Positions 22,199-33,719 of a stretch of DNA of 64,000 bases are shown piece by piece (the first letter of the stretch is position 1; every line of letters starts with the position of its first letter). Below the pieces are notes generated by a model, which was not told the DNA's origin, did no database searches, and saw only the letters and a list, made by a program, of their open reading frames with translations. This DNA comes from Nymphaea colorata. Lineage: Eukaryota; Streptophyta; Magnoliopsida; Nymphaeales; Nymphaeaceae. The DNA lies in NCBI RefSeq assembly GCF_008831285.2, contig NC_045143.1, positions 22,324,302 to 22,388,301 on the forward strand, written 5' to 3'. The position numbers were made by a program, and so were the translations under genes.

Positions 22199-24234
22199 CT
22201 GGGGCTTGTTTACACTGCGGAGGTATAGGACACTTCATCAAGGATTGCCCGTTGAAGAAAGAAAGAGAATTGAAGAAGCCTGAAGCCGGTTCTTTTAGTG
22301 CACGACAGACGTCTGGACGTGTCTACGCTATTACTGTGGAGGAGCTCCAGGCACACGACCTCGTTGAAGGTACTTTACTTGTCAGTTCTCATATTGCTAG
22401 AATGTTATTTGATGCAGGAGCGACGCATTCTTTTATATCTAGTCGATTTGCTACCTCATTAGAAGTATCGGCTAGAAGAATACCGTATGTTTTAAAAGTT
22501 GTTAGCCCGATGCATGCTCAAGAGTCGTGTCGTGAGTATCTTCCTGATGTGGATGTGGAAATCCATCAACTTCACCTACCCGCACAGTTGGTGATCCTAG
22601 GTCTCAGTGAGTTTGATGTGATTTTGGGTATGGATTGGTTGTATGCGTATTATGTCATTATAGATTGCAGGAAGAAGCAGATACAGATGTTGACTAATGA
22701 GATGCAGCCTGTGGAATTTCATGCTCGTAGGGCCAGTCGAACTGATAAGATAATGGTGTCTGCATTGAAGGCTAAGCGATGGATAGAAAGTGGAAGCGTT
22801 GCCTTCTTGGTCAATGTGTTGATCAATGAGGCTGAACGGATGAAATTGCAGGATGTTGTCGTGGTGAGTGAGTATCCTGATGTGTTTCCTGAGGAATTGT
22901 CGAGTTTGCCTCCAACTCGAGAAGTGGAGTTCAAGATAGAGTTGTTACCAGGGACAACTCCTATTTCTAAGGCATCCTACCGTATAGCACCTGCAGAGTT
23001 AGAAGAGTTGAAGAAGCAACTGCATGAGCTCTTAGATAAGGGCTTCATCCGACCTAGTGTGTCACCTTGGGGAGCACCTGTATTGTTTGTGAAAAAGAAA
23101 GATGGGACTATGCGCTTGTGCATAGATTATCGCATGTTGAATCAAGTCACCATCAAGAATAAGTATCCGCTTCCAAGAATTGAAGACTTGTTTGATCAGC
23201 TTAAGAATGCAAAGGTTTTCTCTAAGATCGATCTGAGGACAGGCTACCATCAACTCTTGATACGGGAGGAAGATGTTTCTAAGACTGCTTTTCGAACCAG
23301 GTATGGGCATTATGAATTCAGGGTCATGCCTTTCGGGTTGACTAATGCTCCCGCAGCGTTCATGGACCTCATGAATCGGGTTTTCCAAGAGTTCTTGGAT
23401 CGTTTTGTTATTGTGTTTGTTGATGATATTTTGGTGTACTCAGAGAGTGAGGCAGAGCACAGAGACCACTTGAGAAGTGTGTTGGGTCTTTTGCGCAAGC
23501 ATAAGCTTTACGCCAAATACTCAAAATGTGAATTTTGGCTAGAGAAGGTAAACTTTCTGGGTCATGTGATCTCGAAGGAAGGAGTATCCGTCGATCCGGC
23601 TAAGGTGTCAGCTGTTCAGGACTGGAGGACACCTTGCAGTGTAACAAAGGTTAGAAGCTTTTTGGGATTGGCAGGATACTATCGCAGGTTCATACAAGAT
23701 TTTTCGAAAATAGCTACGCCCATAACTAAGCTATTGAGAAAAGGAGTGAAGTTTGTGTGGAATGAAGAGTGTGAGAAGAGTTTTCAAACTCTGAAGGTCA
23801 AGCTTACTACTGCCCCTATTTTGACGCTTCCATCAGGTCATTCTGGTTTTGTGTTGTACACTGATGCTTCGGAGATCGGATTTGGTTGTGTGTTGATGCA
23901 GCATGGCCGTGTAGTGACTTATGCATCAAGGCAGTTGAAGGCCCATGGGCAACACTATCCCACTCATGATTTGGAGTTGGGAGCAGTTGTGTTCGCATTG
24001 AAGATGTGGAGACACTATCTTTATGGTGCAACATTCAAGGTGTTTACAGATCACAAGTCCTTCAAGTATATATCCTCGCAAAGGGATCTCAACTTGAGGC
24101 AAAGAAGATGGATCGAATATTTAAAGGATTATGATTTCACCACATCGTATCATTCAGGCAAGGGGAATGTGGTGGCAGATGCGTTGAGCAGGCATGCCAA
24201 GGCGACAATGTGCAGTATGTTGACTCGTTCTTAG
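22150..24234 (+). CDS. Tekay-like pol: protease, reverse transcriptase, RNase H (open 694-codon segment)
   Basis: This uninterrupted frame is the best preserved coding piece in the window. It starts inside the gag zinc knuckle (C20, C23, H28, C33), so the true protein began upstream. The aspartic protease motif is [10 protein letters not shown] at residues 88-97, with Ala where Ser or Thr is usual at the second position. Reverse transcriptase spans about 290-470, with [16 protein letters not shown], the [10 protein letters not shown] palm block and FVDD near 423. RNase H spans about 565-690, from LYTDAS to [10 protein letters not shown]. It would mature gag, copy element RNA and degrade the RNA strand. 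It ends at a TAG (24,232) instead of continuing into integrase. Confidence 0.9.
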   Translation: MPHLSRVHPGKPCYRVTGACLHCGGIGHFIKDCPLKKERELKKPEAGSFSARQTSGRVYAITVEELQAHDLVEGTLLVSSHIARMLFDAGATHSFISSRFATSLEVSARRIPYVLKVVSPMHAQESCREYLPDVDVEIHQLHLPAQLVILGLSEFDVILGMDWLYAYYVIIDCRKKQIQMLTNEMQPVEFHARRASRTDKIMVSALKAKRWIESGSVAFLVNVLINEAERMKLQDVVVVSEYPDVFPEELSSLPPTREVEFKIELLPGTTPISKASYRIAPAELEELKKQLHELLDKGFIRPSVSPWGAPVLFVKKKDGTMRLCIDYRMLNQVTIKNKYPLPRIEDLFDQLKNAKVFSKIDLRTGYHQLLIREEDVSKTAFRTRYGHYEFRVMPFGLTNAPAAFMDLMNRVFQEFLDRFVIVFVDDILVYSESEAEHRDHLRSVLGLLRKHKLYAKYSKCEFWLEKVNFLGHVISKEGVSVDPAKVSAVQDWRTPCSVTKVRSFLGLAGYYRRFIQDFSKIATPITKLLRKGVKFVWNEECEKSFQTLKVKLTTAPILTLPSGHSGFVLYTDASEIGFGCVLMQHGRVVTYASRQLKAHGQHYPTHDLELGAVVFALKMWRHYLYGATFKVFTDHKSFKYISSQRDLNLRQRRWIEYLKDYDFTTSYHSGKGNVVADALSRHAKATMCSMLTRS

Positions 24235-25745
24235 ACATTATTGCAAGATGTGATAGCTTGGCAGCCTTACATTTGTGATGAGAACAAGGCAATGATGACG
24301 GCCTGGATTCGGCATCCTTTGATGGAAGAACTTGTAATGAAACAAAAGGAAGATCTAGAGTTTGCTAAGAACATGAAAGAAAGCAAGAAGACAGATTCTC
24401 TTTGGCATCAAGATGAAGATGGGTCATTGCGGTTTCGGCAGAGATTATGGGTTCCTAGAGATGAAGGGGTGAAGCGTCTGTTGCTTGATGAAGCTCACAA
24501 ATCTAAGTTTTCTATTCACCCCGCAGTACAAAGATGTTTCAAGATATGAGAAGAAATTTTTGGTGGCCTGGAATGAAGCGTGAAATTGCAGAATATGTGG
24601 CAAAGTGCTTAGTTTGCCAACAGGTAAAAGCAGAGCATTAGCGACCAGTAGGCTTGTTGCAAAGAATCGATATTCCAGTATGGAAATGGGAAGACATTAC
24701 GATGGATTTTGTGGTTGGGTTGCCTCGTACCAAAAGATAACAGAATGCCATATGGGTGATTGTTGATCGACTTACGAAGTCCGCTCACTTTTTGCCAATC
24801 AAAATCAGTCAATCATTGGAAAGTCTAGCAGAGTTGTATATTGGCGAGATAGTGAGATTGCATGGAGTGCCAAAGTCTATCATTTCGGATCGAGATCCAC
24901 GTTTTACCTCTAGGTTTTGGGGGCAATTACAGAGGGCTTTGGGTACCAAGCTTAAGATGAGCACAGCAATCTATCTCCAAACTGATGGGCAATCAGAGAG
25001 GACTATTCAGACCTTAGAAGACATGTTGCGTGCATGTGTCTTAGAGTGGAAAGGAGAATGGGACAAACATGTGAAACTGGTAGAATTTGCTTATAATAAC
25101 AGTTACCACTCTAGTATTGGGATGGCACTGTTTGAGGCTTTGTATGGCAGGCCGTGCAGATCTCTAGCTTGTTGGACCGATTTAGGTGATGACAAGATCG
25201 AACACCCTTTAGTATTGGAACACTACACCGACCAAGTGAAATTGATAAGAAAGAAGTTGTTAACTGCTCAGAGTAGACAAAAAAGTTATGCTGACATTCG
25301 TCGTAGAGAATTGGCTTTTGAGGTGGGTGATCATGTGTTTTTAAAGATTTCTCCTACTAAAGGTGTTTTTCACTTCGATGCGAAGGGAAAATTGAGCCCA
25401 AGGTTCGTAGGACCTTTTGAGATATTAGAGAAGATTGGAGAGGTGGCATACAGATTGGCGTTACCACCAGATTTGAGTCACGTTCATGACGTCTTCCATG
25501 TTTCCATGCTTCGAAAATACGTACCAGATCCGACACATGTGATTGATTTTCAAGCTATTCTAGTAAAAGATGATTTGATAATGGAAGAACAACCCATTAG
25601 AATTGTGGATCATCGAGAGCAAGTGCTTCGCACTAAGAGAATTCCTTTGGTGAAAGTGGAATGGTAGTACCATGGGTTGAAGGAGAGTACATGGGAGCAT
25701 GAAGAGGACATGCGGAAGCAATATCCACACTTGTTATTGCATTGA
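24235..25745 (+). pseudogene. Tekay-like integrase with chromodomain-like C-terminus, broken
   Basis: After the TAG at 24,232 the frame continues to about 24,549 with [11 protein letters not shown], the zinc-binding HHCC start. A frameshift near 24,535 moves the rest to another frame. Stops follow near 24,640 and 24,738, and then 303 open codons run from 24,756 to 25,667. The core has [22 protein letters not shown] and [11 protein letters not shown] (D, D, E residues present). [14 protein letters not shown] and [15 protein letters not shown] segment leads to a chromodomain-like tail that passes a TAG after KVEW (25,665) and ends near 25,740. Integrase would join element DNA to the chromosome, and such tails guide integration to heterochromatin in chromoviruses. 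Confidence 0.88.
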
Positions 25746-25783
25746 GGTATGAACTAAATTTCGAGGACGAAATTTTCCTTTTT

Positions 25784-25795
25784 AGGAGGGTAGGA
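25784..25795 (+). other. Polypurine tract of the Tekay-like element
   Basis: AGGAGGGTAGGA lies immediately before the right LTR. It would prime plus-strand DNA synthesis after RNase H cleavage. Confidence 0.8.
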
Positions 25796-28700
25796 TGTAA
25801 CGATCGTTGGTTTTGGCAGGTCGGGTCGAGTTAGGGTCCAGACCCGGACCCGACCCCCACTCGCGTAAGGAGCCCGACGCGAGGCCCTTCTCCCTCGCCT
25901 TTCCCTTTTTCCTCCTTCATCGTTCTCCTGGCGGTCTCCCGTGTCAGCGCAGAGGGAGAAGAAGTGGCGGTCGGTGTGGTGGTGGCTGGAACGGCGACGG
26001 CGACGGAGGTGGCAGCGGCGACTACGGCGGCGGCGGCTTGGTAAACCCCCACTCTCTCGTGCGATTTTCCCTTCTCTGCCACTCATGCCCTCTTGGTTTT
26101 TTTTCTCTGCCGCACGTCCCCTCTTCTTCTCTCTCGCCACTCTCTTTCCCCATTTCCGCTGGTTCTCTACCGCTCGACCCTCTTCTCACTCACCCGCACT
26201 CCCCCACCTGCTCTTTCTCTCTTTTCTCACCCCCACTGCCATTTTCCCCCTTGACCGAACCCCTCCTCTCTCTGTCTCTCCTCTCTGTCAGCGTCCCTTT
26301 TCTCTTGTTCATTTCAGCTTTTCCCGCTACTACCGTGGGTCTCTCCTAGCAACAGATTTTGTGTTGAACTTTATTTGGACGTGTGTTGACTCTTTTTATG
26401 GCGTTTTGGGGTTGGATTGCAGTTTGGGGACGTTTTTCCCCTCTTACCAGCTAGTAGGGCGTGTGGTGAGCAGCGGCAGCAAGCAATCTCGAGCATTGGC
26501 ACTTGATCGGACGTGTGAAGTGGTTGCTAGAAGGGTTGTAGCAGTTTGGATGCTTGTTTTGGGGTGAACGATACCTAATCAAGCTCAAAGTAATGAATAT
26601 TATCTTCTAAAGCATGTATAATTATTGTTCGAGCATGCTAGAGCTTAGAATTGATGATTTTGGGATGCATGTTAGTGATTTTGTTTTTGGGGGAAACATA
26701 GGATTTGCGTTGGAAAGTAATGATTCATGTATTTAATGATCGTTTAAGCATGATGGATTAATTTTCGAAGCATTAGGGAAGCATGGTAGAGATTGTGAGG
26801 TTGTGGAGAAGATTTAGAACCGTCTTAGGGAGGGTAGCGCAGACTTCTGTGAACGGGTATACAATGAAGTTAATTAGGGAAAATATACATATTTGGATGT
26901 GACTTTGGAGTTGATGTCTTAATTAAAGAACGTTATTGAGAAATGAATTAGTGATGGATTGATTGATGGTTGAGGGTTTTGATATTTCGAGGCAACGTCA
27001 AGATGTAAAGGAGGAGGCCTATTGGAGAGCTTGTTGGTCGACACTACCTGTCGACACCCTCTTGAGGCGACGACACCTGCCTCAAGGATATTATTTTGTA
27101 TTTGTTCGTTTTTGTTTGAATTGTGTATGTATCTAATAGAAACCTTATTCTTGTTTATGTTTGCAGGTGCACCGGGCACATCCTGTCGACCTTGAGTTCG
27201 AAGCTTGAGGCATTTTGAAGAATTTGGTGAGCGCGCCACAGGTATGGCGACATTCCAGGCAAATCCCTGCCTGGGGCAAATGTGTGATTATGTGCTCCTA
27301 GGATCAAGGGATCCTAGGATTGTGATGTTAATTGATTGACTGCTTTGTGAATGAGTATATGTATGTTGCTTATATGATATGAATGGGTTAGAAAGATTAT
27401 TAGTCATTTGTTTTGAAAATGTCACGCATTGGCATGTGCATGGTAGAATTGATATCTGTTTAGGACAGATGAGGTGGGGTATCGAGTCGATTGTCTCATC
27501 GACCCCAATTGTGCATTAGAAAGCATCATAGAATGATAACTGCATAGGACAGTTACGAACCAACCGCAAATCGAGACTACTCTCTGTGGATTGGCTAAGT
27601 TTTTCAAAGAGGTGATTGACGTGATTGATGTGAGGATTGATGTGATGATTGATATGAATGTGTATGTTGTTGCATATGCATTGCCATGGGCAACGATACA
27701 AGTGGATGAAATAGAGGGTAGTTGTACCCGTACTGTATGACGGCTAGCAGTGACTGTTACTGTTTGTATAGACCTCGTGTGGAGGCATTGGGAGGTGTAA
27801 GTGCACTCGTAGGGTGTATTAACCTCATGTGCTAGCCAGTCATCTTGTGAATGAGTAATGATAATGATAAAAAAAAAAAAATGAAAGGATAAGAGATGAG
27901 AGGCCAGTGGGATGAGGCTATGTGTTTGGGAGACGTCCCCTTTTTTTTTTCTGCCACTGGTCTCGCCTGTCAGAGCGCAGGTGGTGCAAGGCCCCACGGT
28001 TCTGTTGTGTGTTGTGCTTGGAGCGTTGGGCTCCCGCCTTCCCAACCTGGGTGTCCTAGGGAAGGCTGAGTATCTCACATTGGACTTCACATATCCAGGG
28101 ATGAGTGCTCTACCGCTGCAGTGGGTGAAATGGATCCATACTGTTATGGGTCACCACGGGGGTTGTCTCTTGGCTGTAGGCCGCCCGCGGTGTGCACGTG
28201 TCTGTGTTGCACCCACATGAACTGTTAATGCACTAAAGTTAATGAAAATGTAATGTGTATGATAGAATGCATGTGACTGACGTATATGTGAATGATATGA
28301 ATGCAAGTGTTATGTTTAAGCATGCTTCACATGTGACTGATGTTGTGTTAGTGTGGCCATCAAGTGGCTTTTACGTGTCGTACTCTGACACGACATGACG
28401 ATAGATGGGTTGATATTTGTTCTTTTATTTGAGCCTTACTTGAGAGGGTTTGGCATTTTCCTGGCTTGTTGCCATACTACGAAGGCTGATGCGTCAGCTG
28501 CTTTCTTTTTCAGGTTTTGGCGGACCCGGGGCAATAGGTTGAGCAAATGGCTTCACTCACGTCCTACTGGGGAGGTTTTGGGATTGTCGTTTGTAGTGCC
28601 GGCGCATCATGTTTTGGTTTTATTGATGTCTTCTTTTTGTTAGGCATCAATGTTATGATGTTGGGGCATTTTGGTCATGCACATAGATGTGAATTTGTAT

Positions 28701-28848
28701 GAAACAAAATGTAATATAAATGAAAGTTCGCCCCATTGTTTTGAATTGCTTGGCTCATCGTCTTTTTGAATTGTTGGGTAGTCACACCTCGATGCTTTAT
28801 GTTTAGAAAAAAACAAAAGTTTGAGGGTTAAAAGGTCGGGGTGTGACA
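25796..28848 (+). repeat. Right LTR of the Tekay-like element, 3,053 bp
   Basis: It starts TGTAACG and ends GTGTGACA. It differs from the left LTR by scattered substitutions and small indels, for example extra bases around 28,585-28,600 (GTCGTTTGTAGTG) absent from the left copy. Open frames of 180-222 codons in it are not conserved between the two LTRs and are not genes. Confidence 0.95.
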
Positions 28849-28853
28849 GGAAC
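28849..28853. other. Right target-site duplication GGAAC
   Basis: Exact match to 17,851-17,855. Reading across the pre-insertion join restores the copia integrase reading phase, which confirms a simple insertion without loss of target bases. Confidence 0.95.
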
Positions 28854-30649
28854 AGTGGTTGATGCAGCACATATTCTAAATATTTCGTTAAATAAAGCGC
28901 ATACAATCGAACGTCCTATAAGGCTTGGTGGAAAGCAAACCAGATGTAAGTAATTTACGAATTTTTGGGTGTATTTTATATGTTTTAATTGATTTAAGTG
29001 AGTGTACTAAGATAGACAATAAAAGTGAAAAATGCATATTTGTTAGATATAGTTGAACATTTGGCTATTGGGGATGACTCAAATGAAGCAAACGAATTTG
29101 AAAAAAATGCAACCCAGCCTTCACCAACAACATCATTTTAGTGGAGTGCTCAAAGGGACTAAGAGATTGAACCTACTATAGACGGTGATAGTCCTTCAAG
29201 AAAGGTAAGGAGAGTTGATAATCTTTATAATTGTGCACTTGGTCTAATGGTTATAGAACCAACGTATTATGAATATGCTTGTGGAAAATAAGAATGAGAG
29301 AAATCCATGAAAGAAGAAATAATGTCCATTGAAAGGAATAACACTTAGGAATTTGTAGATCTACCATATGATCAAAATGTAATTGGTGTTAAGTAGGTCT
29401 ACAAAGTAAAATATAACATTGATAGAAGCATGCAAACATACAAAACAAGACTTTCCGCAAAAGTGTATCATTAAGAATATGTGGTAGATTTTTCGAAAAC
29501 TTTTTTCCCTATTGCATGTTTTAAAACTATTAGATTCATTTTGGCATTAGCTGCTCATATGAAATAGTCAGTTTTTCTGTTTGATGTGTGAAGTCTATAT
29601 TTTTAAATGTTTGATTGAATGATAAAGTCTATGTTTGTCAATCACAAAGAATTGTTATTAATGGGCATGAATTGAAGGTATAAAGATTGAAACAAATTCT
29701 TTGTGGCCTTAAGGAAGCACCACGAGCTTGGTATGAAAGTCAACCCACTTTAAACATGAAGGAAATAGGTAATGATATTCTCATAGAATGTGTTTATGTA
29801 GATGACATCATTTGTATAGGCTCCTTTAATAGTCTCACTAAAAAATTCAAGACAAGCATGATTTGTGACATTCATATGTTAGATCTCATATTGTTACATT
29901 ATTTTGTTGGACTTTAGGTTCAATAGAATGGTGATAGCATTTTTATTTCTCAAGAAAAATATGCTTTGAACATACTTGAGGATTTAATATGTTATCATGC
30001 AAGTTAACTATAAATGATGGTACTGTGAGAACCAATGAGAAGTTATATAGAAGTTTAGTTGAGAAATTAATGTACCTCACACAGACGCACCCAGATATTG
30101 TGTACCCAGTTGGTCTGATTTCATGGTTTATGCAGTATCCATCAATACATCATTTTAGAGGAGCAAAACAAATTTTTCTTTATGTTCGATCAACAACCAA
30201 CTACGGGATTTGGTTGACGATAGGAAACTGGTTATGCTTTTGCTCTTGGATCAGGGGTTGTGTGGTGGATGTTCAAAAAGCAAGCAACTGTGGCTCTAAC
30301 ATATTCTGAAGTAGAGTTTGTTGCAGCCACCACACCTGCATGTCAAGCTATTTGGATACAAAAACTTTTTGGTGGCTTGCACCAAAAGCAAGAGGAGGCG
30401 ACTGAACTTTTTTGTGATAATCAAGAAACAATCATTATGACAAAAAATCCTGTGTTCCATGGAAGAACTAAACACATTGAGTTATGTCATCACTTTATAT
30501 GTGAAGTTGTTGCTGATGGAACGATAATAACAAAACATTGTTCCACAAATGATCAAGTTGCATACGGATTTACGAAAGCACCCGACCATTCAAAGTTTGT
30601 AAAAATTTAGGTCATCTCTTGAAGTATAGAGCTTTGCATCAAAAGGAAG
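28854..30649 (+). pseudogene. Copia A integrase end, reverse transcriptase and RNase H remnants
   Basis: Resuming after the nested gypsy element, VVDAAHILN continues the integrase. RT pieces follow: LCGLKEAPRAWYE near 29,703, then ECVYVDDIICIG near 29,790 with the catalytic YVDD intact. About 20 codons between them are deleted relative to copia B. A KLYRSLVEKLMYLTQTHPDI segment lies near 30,037. The RNase H part (30,260-30,610) includes SEVEFVAATTPACQAIWIQKL and LFCDNQETIIMTKNPVFHGRTKH, both classic copia phrases. Stops and frame changes are frequent, so no functional enzyme is made. It ends just before LTR-B. Confidence 0.8.
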
Positions 30650-31076
30650 TATTAAAATATGACACAAACTATTTTATTAAATGTATGAAATAAATGGATT
30701 ATTGCAGTTTTTTGTTTTAATGTCATAGAGTTATGGCATAGTGAATTAAGGGTCTAATGTCAATAGTTATGACATGGTAAATTAATGTGGCCATAAAGAG
30801 TTTTTTTATCTTTAATGTTTTCTAATATCATGTTTGTAATGGGCATTAGTATGGAGGTCTATGAGTCATAAGTTGACTGTCTTACTATAACCAATAAATA
30901 GGTGCTCTGGTTTGTGTCACTTGTATCAAGTGTAAGGCATGCCATGGTGTCCTTGTGGGTGTCATGAGTAGCACGAGTTTTTTTGCTCTTCTAATTCAGA
31001 AGTTGTTTTGCAAGTTCATAATGTGCAACATAATGTACGATGTTCCATTATTGTTTATTTCCAACATTATGTTATC
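30650..31076 (+). repeat. LTR-B, shared middle LTR of the copia tandem array (427 bp)
   Basis: It starts TATTAAAATATGACAC (a decayed TGTTAAAATATGA) and ends TTTATTTCCAACA. It is followed by a decayed PBS (TGTTATCAGAGT) and a second internal region that begins like internal A. It therefore serves as the 3' LTR of element A and the 5' LTR of element B. Confidence 0.85.
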
Positions 31077-31579
31077 AGAGTGCAGGCTCGATGAAGCTGG
31101 GCGTATTTGTCGGGGCAAATTAGTACATTGCAAAGATTGTTTTGAAGTTGATAAACGCTTGATTGAAAAATTTCGTCAAATGGTACGAATTTTATTAATA
31201 CTCTCAACCTCTCACACACTTTGGTACCTATTGTTAATTAAAAAAATTATGAATTTTGGAGCACTATAATGAAGACCTTTTTTTATATTAGAAGATCATT
31301 AGAATCTAGTTGAAAATGATTTAGCAGAGTCCTCAAACGAAGCAAATGAGACATACAAGAAGGATGCAAAAGCTCTTTTTGTTCTGCAACAAGTTGTGAC
31401 AAAATATTTTCCCTCGCATCGCAGCAGCAACCAAGTCAAGTAAAGCTTGGAATATTTTGAGGAAATCTTATCACAGAGGTAGCAAGGTAACAACAGTAAA
31501 ACTTCAAACTCTACATAGAGAATTTGAGACCTTACAAATGAAAGAGAATGGATGCATCTAAAATTTATTTTCTGGAATG
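31077..31579 (+). pseudogene. Copia B gag, N-terminal part
   Basis: It aligns to element A from 15,942 onward. Shared marks are the AGGCT.GATGAAGCTGGGCGTATT leader, HTLWYLLL/NYEFWS-like codons near 31,215-31,260, the VLQQVVT.NIFP segment, and a stretch matching LHREFETLQMKENGCI near 31,510. It has several stops. It ends where the Athila-like element begins. Confidence 0.7.
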
Positions 31580-31584
31580 TCGAT

Positions 31585-32415
31585 TGACGATGCATGAAAT
31601 GCATCCTACCATTTTTCATGTAATTTTGATGTAATTTATTGTTTAAATCTTCATGTTTTTGCTTGGTTAGGGTTCAAGTAGTCGCAGTTCTAATTTGATT
31701 GAAATCAGAGTTAAAACGAAGAAATTATGTGTAAAACAATGAAATTTGGCTCCTAAGGGTAAAATAATTTTTTCTATTAAAAAACCCATATTTTTTTATC
31801 AAGCTTAAGTCCTTTATAACGAACACATGCTTTTTTATTTGGGTTTGCATTTTTGTTACAAGTTATTGAAGTTTAATGGGATTAGAATGAATTATTTAGT
31901 AAAGAAAACAAACCCACTAGAATTGTTTTGAGAAGATAAGTTTATAAAGAGGCTTCTTTTTTAAAATCTGGCTTTATTCCTGGAGTTTTTATGAACGTCT
32001 TTTAGCAAGGTGAAAACCCTAGCTCGTTTTGGTAATGAAGAGCCCAGCTAGCAGCTCTCTCTCTCTTATTGGAGCTTCTTTGGTGATGCCTTAGGAGGAG
32101 GAGTTCCATCCGACTGGCTAGGTGATGCCTCTTAGTGGAGAACCCTCAACTGATTGTGACCCATTCTCCTTCCATGCCTTATTTCTCCAAAAACCTAGTT
32201 CCCAAGCTAAGTAATATAGTTGTTATTCGTTATTTATAGCTAGTCTAATACCTTGAATTGTTGTGTTTTGTATTTTTTGGTCTAAGTGTGGTATGTGTTT
32301 ATTTTATCATGTTTTTTAGCATGTTTTACTTCAATTTCTACTACAGGTCCAAAAATTAGATAATTATTTGTTATTTAGATTAGTTTTTAAGTGGAAGTGG
32401 TAAATAATTAGAGCA
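31585..32415 (+). repeat. Left LTR of the Athila-like element, truncated
   Basis: It aligns with the right LTR from TGCATGAAATGCATC through AATTAGATAATTATTTGTTATTTAGATTA. Relative to the right LTR it lacks a block of about 450 bp (right copy about 38,845-39,295) and everything after about 39,450. No PBS follows; instead gag C-terminal sequence starts near 32,430. One large deletion therefore removed the LTR end, PBS and most of gag. Confidence 0.7.
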
Positions 32416-32429
32416 AACTTTCAACTCTC

Positions 32430-33410
32430 ACACCTTTGGAGTTACAATTAGGGCAGATGGCAGATATGTTATCCCAAAAAAATGATGGAGGGTTGTTAGC
32501 TTTGCCTGTTGTGAACCCAAGGGGAAAAGATCCCATGTGAGGCGGCTTGTACATGACAAATTCTACATCAGAGTAGGCCACCCTCTGGAGTGGGAATGAG
32601 TATCATCCTCTGAATCCAAAAGGAGAACCCAATAAGGAAAAAGGGAAGGATATACAAGTGGAAAAATAACTAGAGAACGAACAAGAGCCAAGCTTAAAAG
32701 AGACTAAGAGAGAACAAGACATCCTCCTCAGCTCGACCATCCACAAGTTATGAGCTTTGAGTGCCATTTCCCCAAGCATTGCAAAAACCTAAGGCATTCA
32801 GGAAGAAAGAGTAAAAATGAAAGATATGTTAGAATTGTTCAAACAAGTTAAGATTAACTTACTCCTATTGGATGCTATTGAGCAGATCCCTGCATATGCA
32901 AAGTCTGTGAAGGAACTATGCATGCAGAAAAGAAGGACATAATCAAACACACCAAAGAGAGTAAGTTTAGCTTAGCCTGTGAGTTGGTTCAATGCTACAA
33001 CGCCCAACTCCACTGAAACTCAAGGATCCAAGAGCATTATTGAGCACACTTTGCTCGACTGTGGGGTGAGTGTTAACATCTTGTATGGGTTCTTCTTTGC
33101 ACATTTGAGATGAAGGATATGAGTCCGACATCAATGACACTACAATTGGCAGATAGATCTACTAAGGTGTCATGAGGCATTGTGAAAGATGTGTTGGTGA
33201 AGGTCCGTGAGTTCTACTTTCTCGTGGATTTTATCATTTTAGACTTGGAGGGTGTGGTTGAGATCCATCAGATGCCAATTTTTCTTGGACGTCTATTTTT
33301 AGCTATAGAAAATGCATGCATCAATTGTCACATAAGAACAATGGAAGTCTCATTCAAAAATAAGAAGGTTCAGTTGAACATATTTCATGCTGTCATGGAC
33401 CTATAGGAGA
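32430..33410 (+). pseudogene. Athila-like gag C-terminus and protease remnant
   Basis: Pieces near 32,440-32,530 read QLGQMADMLSQKNDGG...NPRGK, matching the end of Athila gag. The protease-like TLLDCGVSVNILYG lies near 33,050 (family LLDLGASVNLLP). SMTLQLADRSTKV, GIVKDVLVKVREFYFLVDF and FLGRLFLAIENACINC lie at 33,125-33,330, and VQLNIFHAVMDL is near 33,370. Protease would cut the gag-pol precursor. Stops occur several times and the frame shifts near 33,180. The catalytic region has DCG rather than the usual DxGA arrangement. Confidence 0.72.
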
Positions 33411-33719
33411 AGATGTGTGCTGCAGAGTTGACCGGATTGAAGATATTTTGGAAGAAGTATGCCTAGAAACTTTTGAAGACTTTACATTTCAGGACCCTTA
33501 TGCAGGAGCACACTTGAAAGATAGTGTAGATTCATACTTAGGGTACTATCAAGTAATGAGTTTTATGATGTCAGCCATCATATTGAGGATCTTGACAGTT
33601 CAAGCAATTGGACTGAGCACTTTGAATGCCTCCCAGAGTTGGCAGAGTTGCCTGACCTTTAGTTGAGTGTCCCCCTAACCTTAGTTAAAGCTATTTCCTA
33701 TTTCACTCAAGTATGTCTT

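Larger units (their letters stand above)
17856..28848 (+). mobile_element. Tekay/Del-like Ty3/gypsy retrotransposon, 10,993 bp, nested
   Basis: Two LTRs of about 3.05 kb (TGTAACG...GTGTGACA) flank PBS, gag, protease, reverse transcriptase, RNase H, integrase with a chromodomain-like tail, and a polypurine tract. The pol order (RT-RH before IN) identifies Ty3/gypsy. The C-terminal phrase ESTWEHEEDMRKQYPHL and the AATTTCGAGGACGAAATTTT stretch before the right LTR are characteristic of the Tekay/Del chromovirus group as I know it. A perfect 5-bp duplication flanks it. In the first ~270 aligned LTR bases I count about 11 differences, so it is fairly young but carries stops and frameshifts in gag and integrase and is unlikely to be autonomous. 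Confidence 0.93.
15691..31076 (+). mobile_element. Ty1/copia element A, carrying the nested Tekay element
   Basis: LTR-A, PBS, gag, protease, integrase, RT and RNase H remnants are in copia order, and LTR-B closes the element. With the nested gypsy insertion (17,856-28,848) removed, the internal region is about 3.7 kb, short for a copia element. Several deletions are visible, for example about 20 codons before the YVDD motif. It shares LTR-B with element B downstream. All frames are interrupted. I cannot place the lineage securely; the gag resembles Tork-type plant copia from memory of the family. Confidence 0.75.

Noticed and set aside
27422-28090. 222-codon minus-strand open frame in the right Tekay LTR
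   Set aside because: The equivalent left-LTR sequence does not keep the frame and the peptide has no recognisable domain; chance opening.
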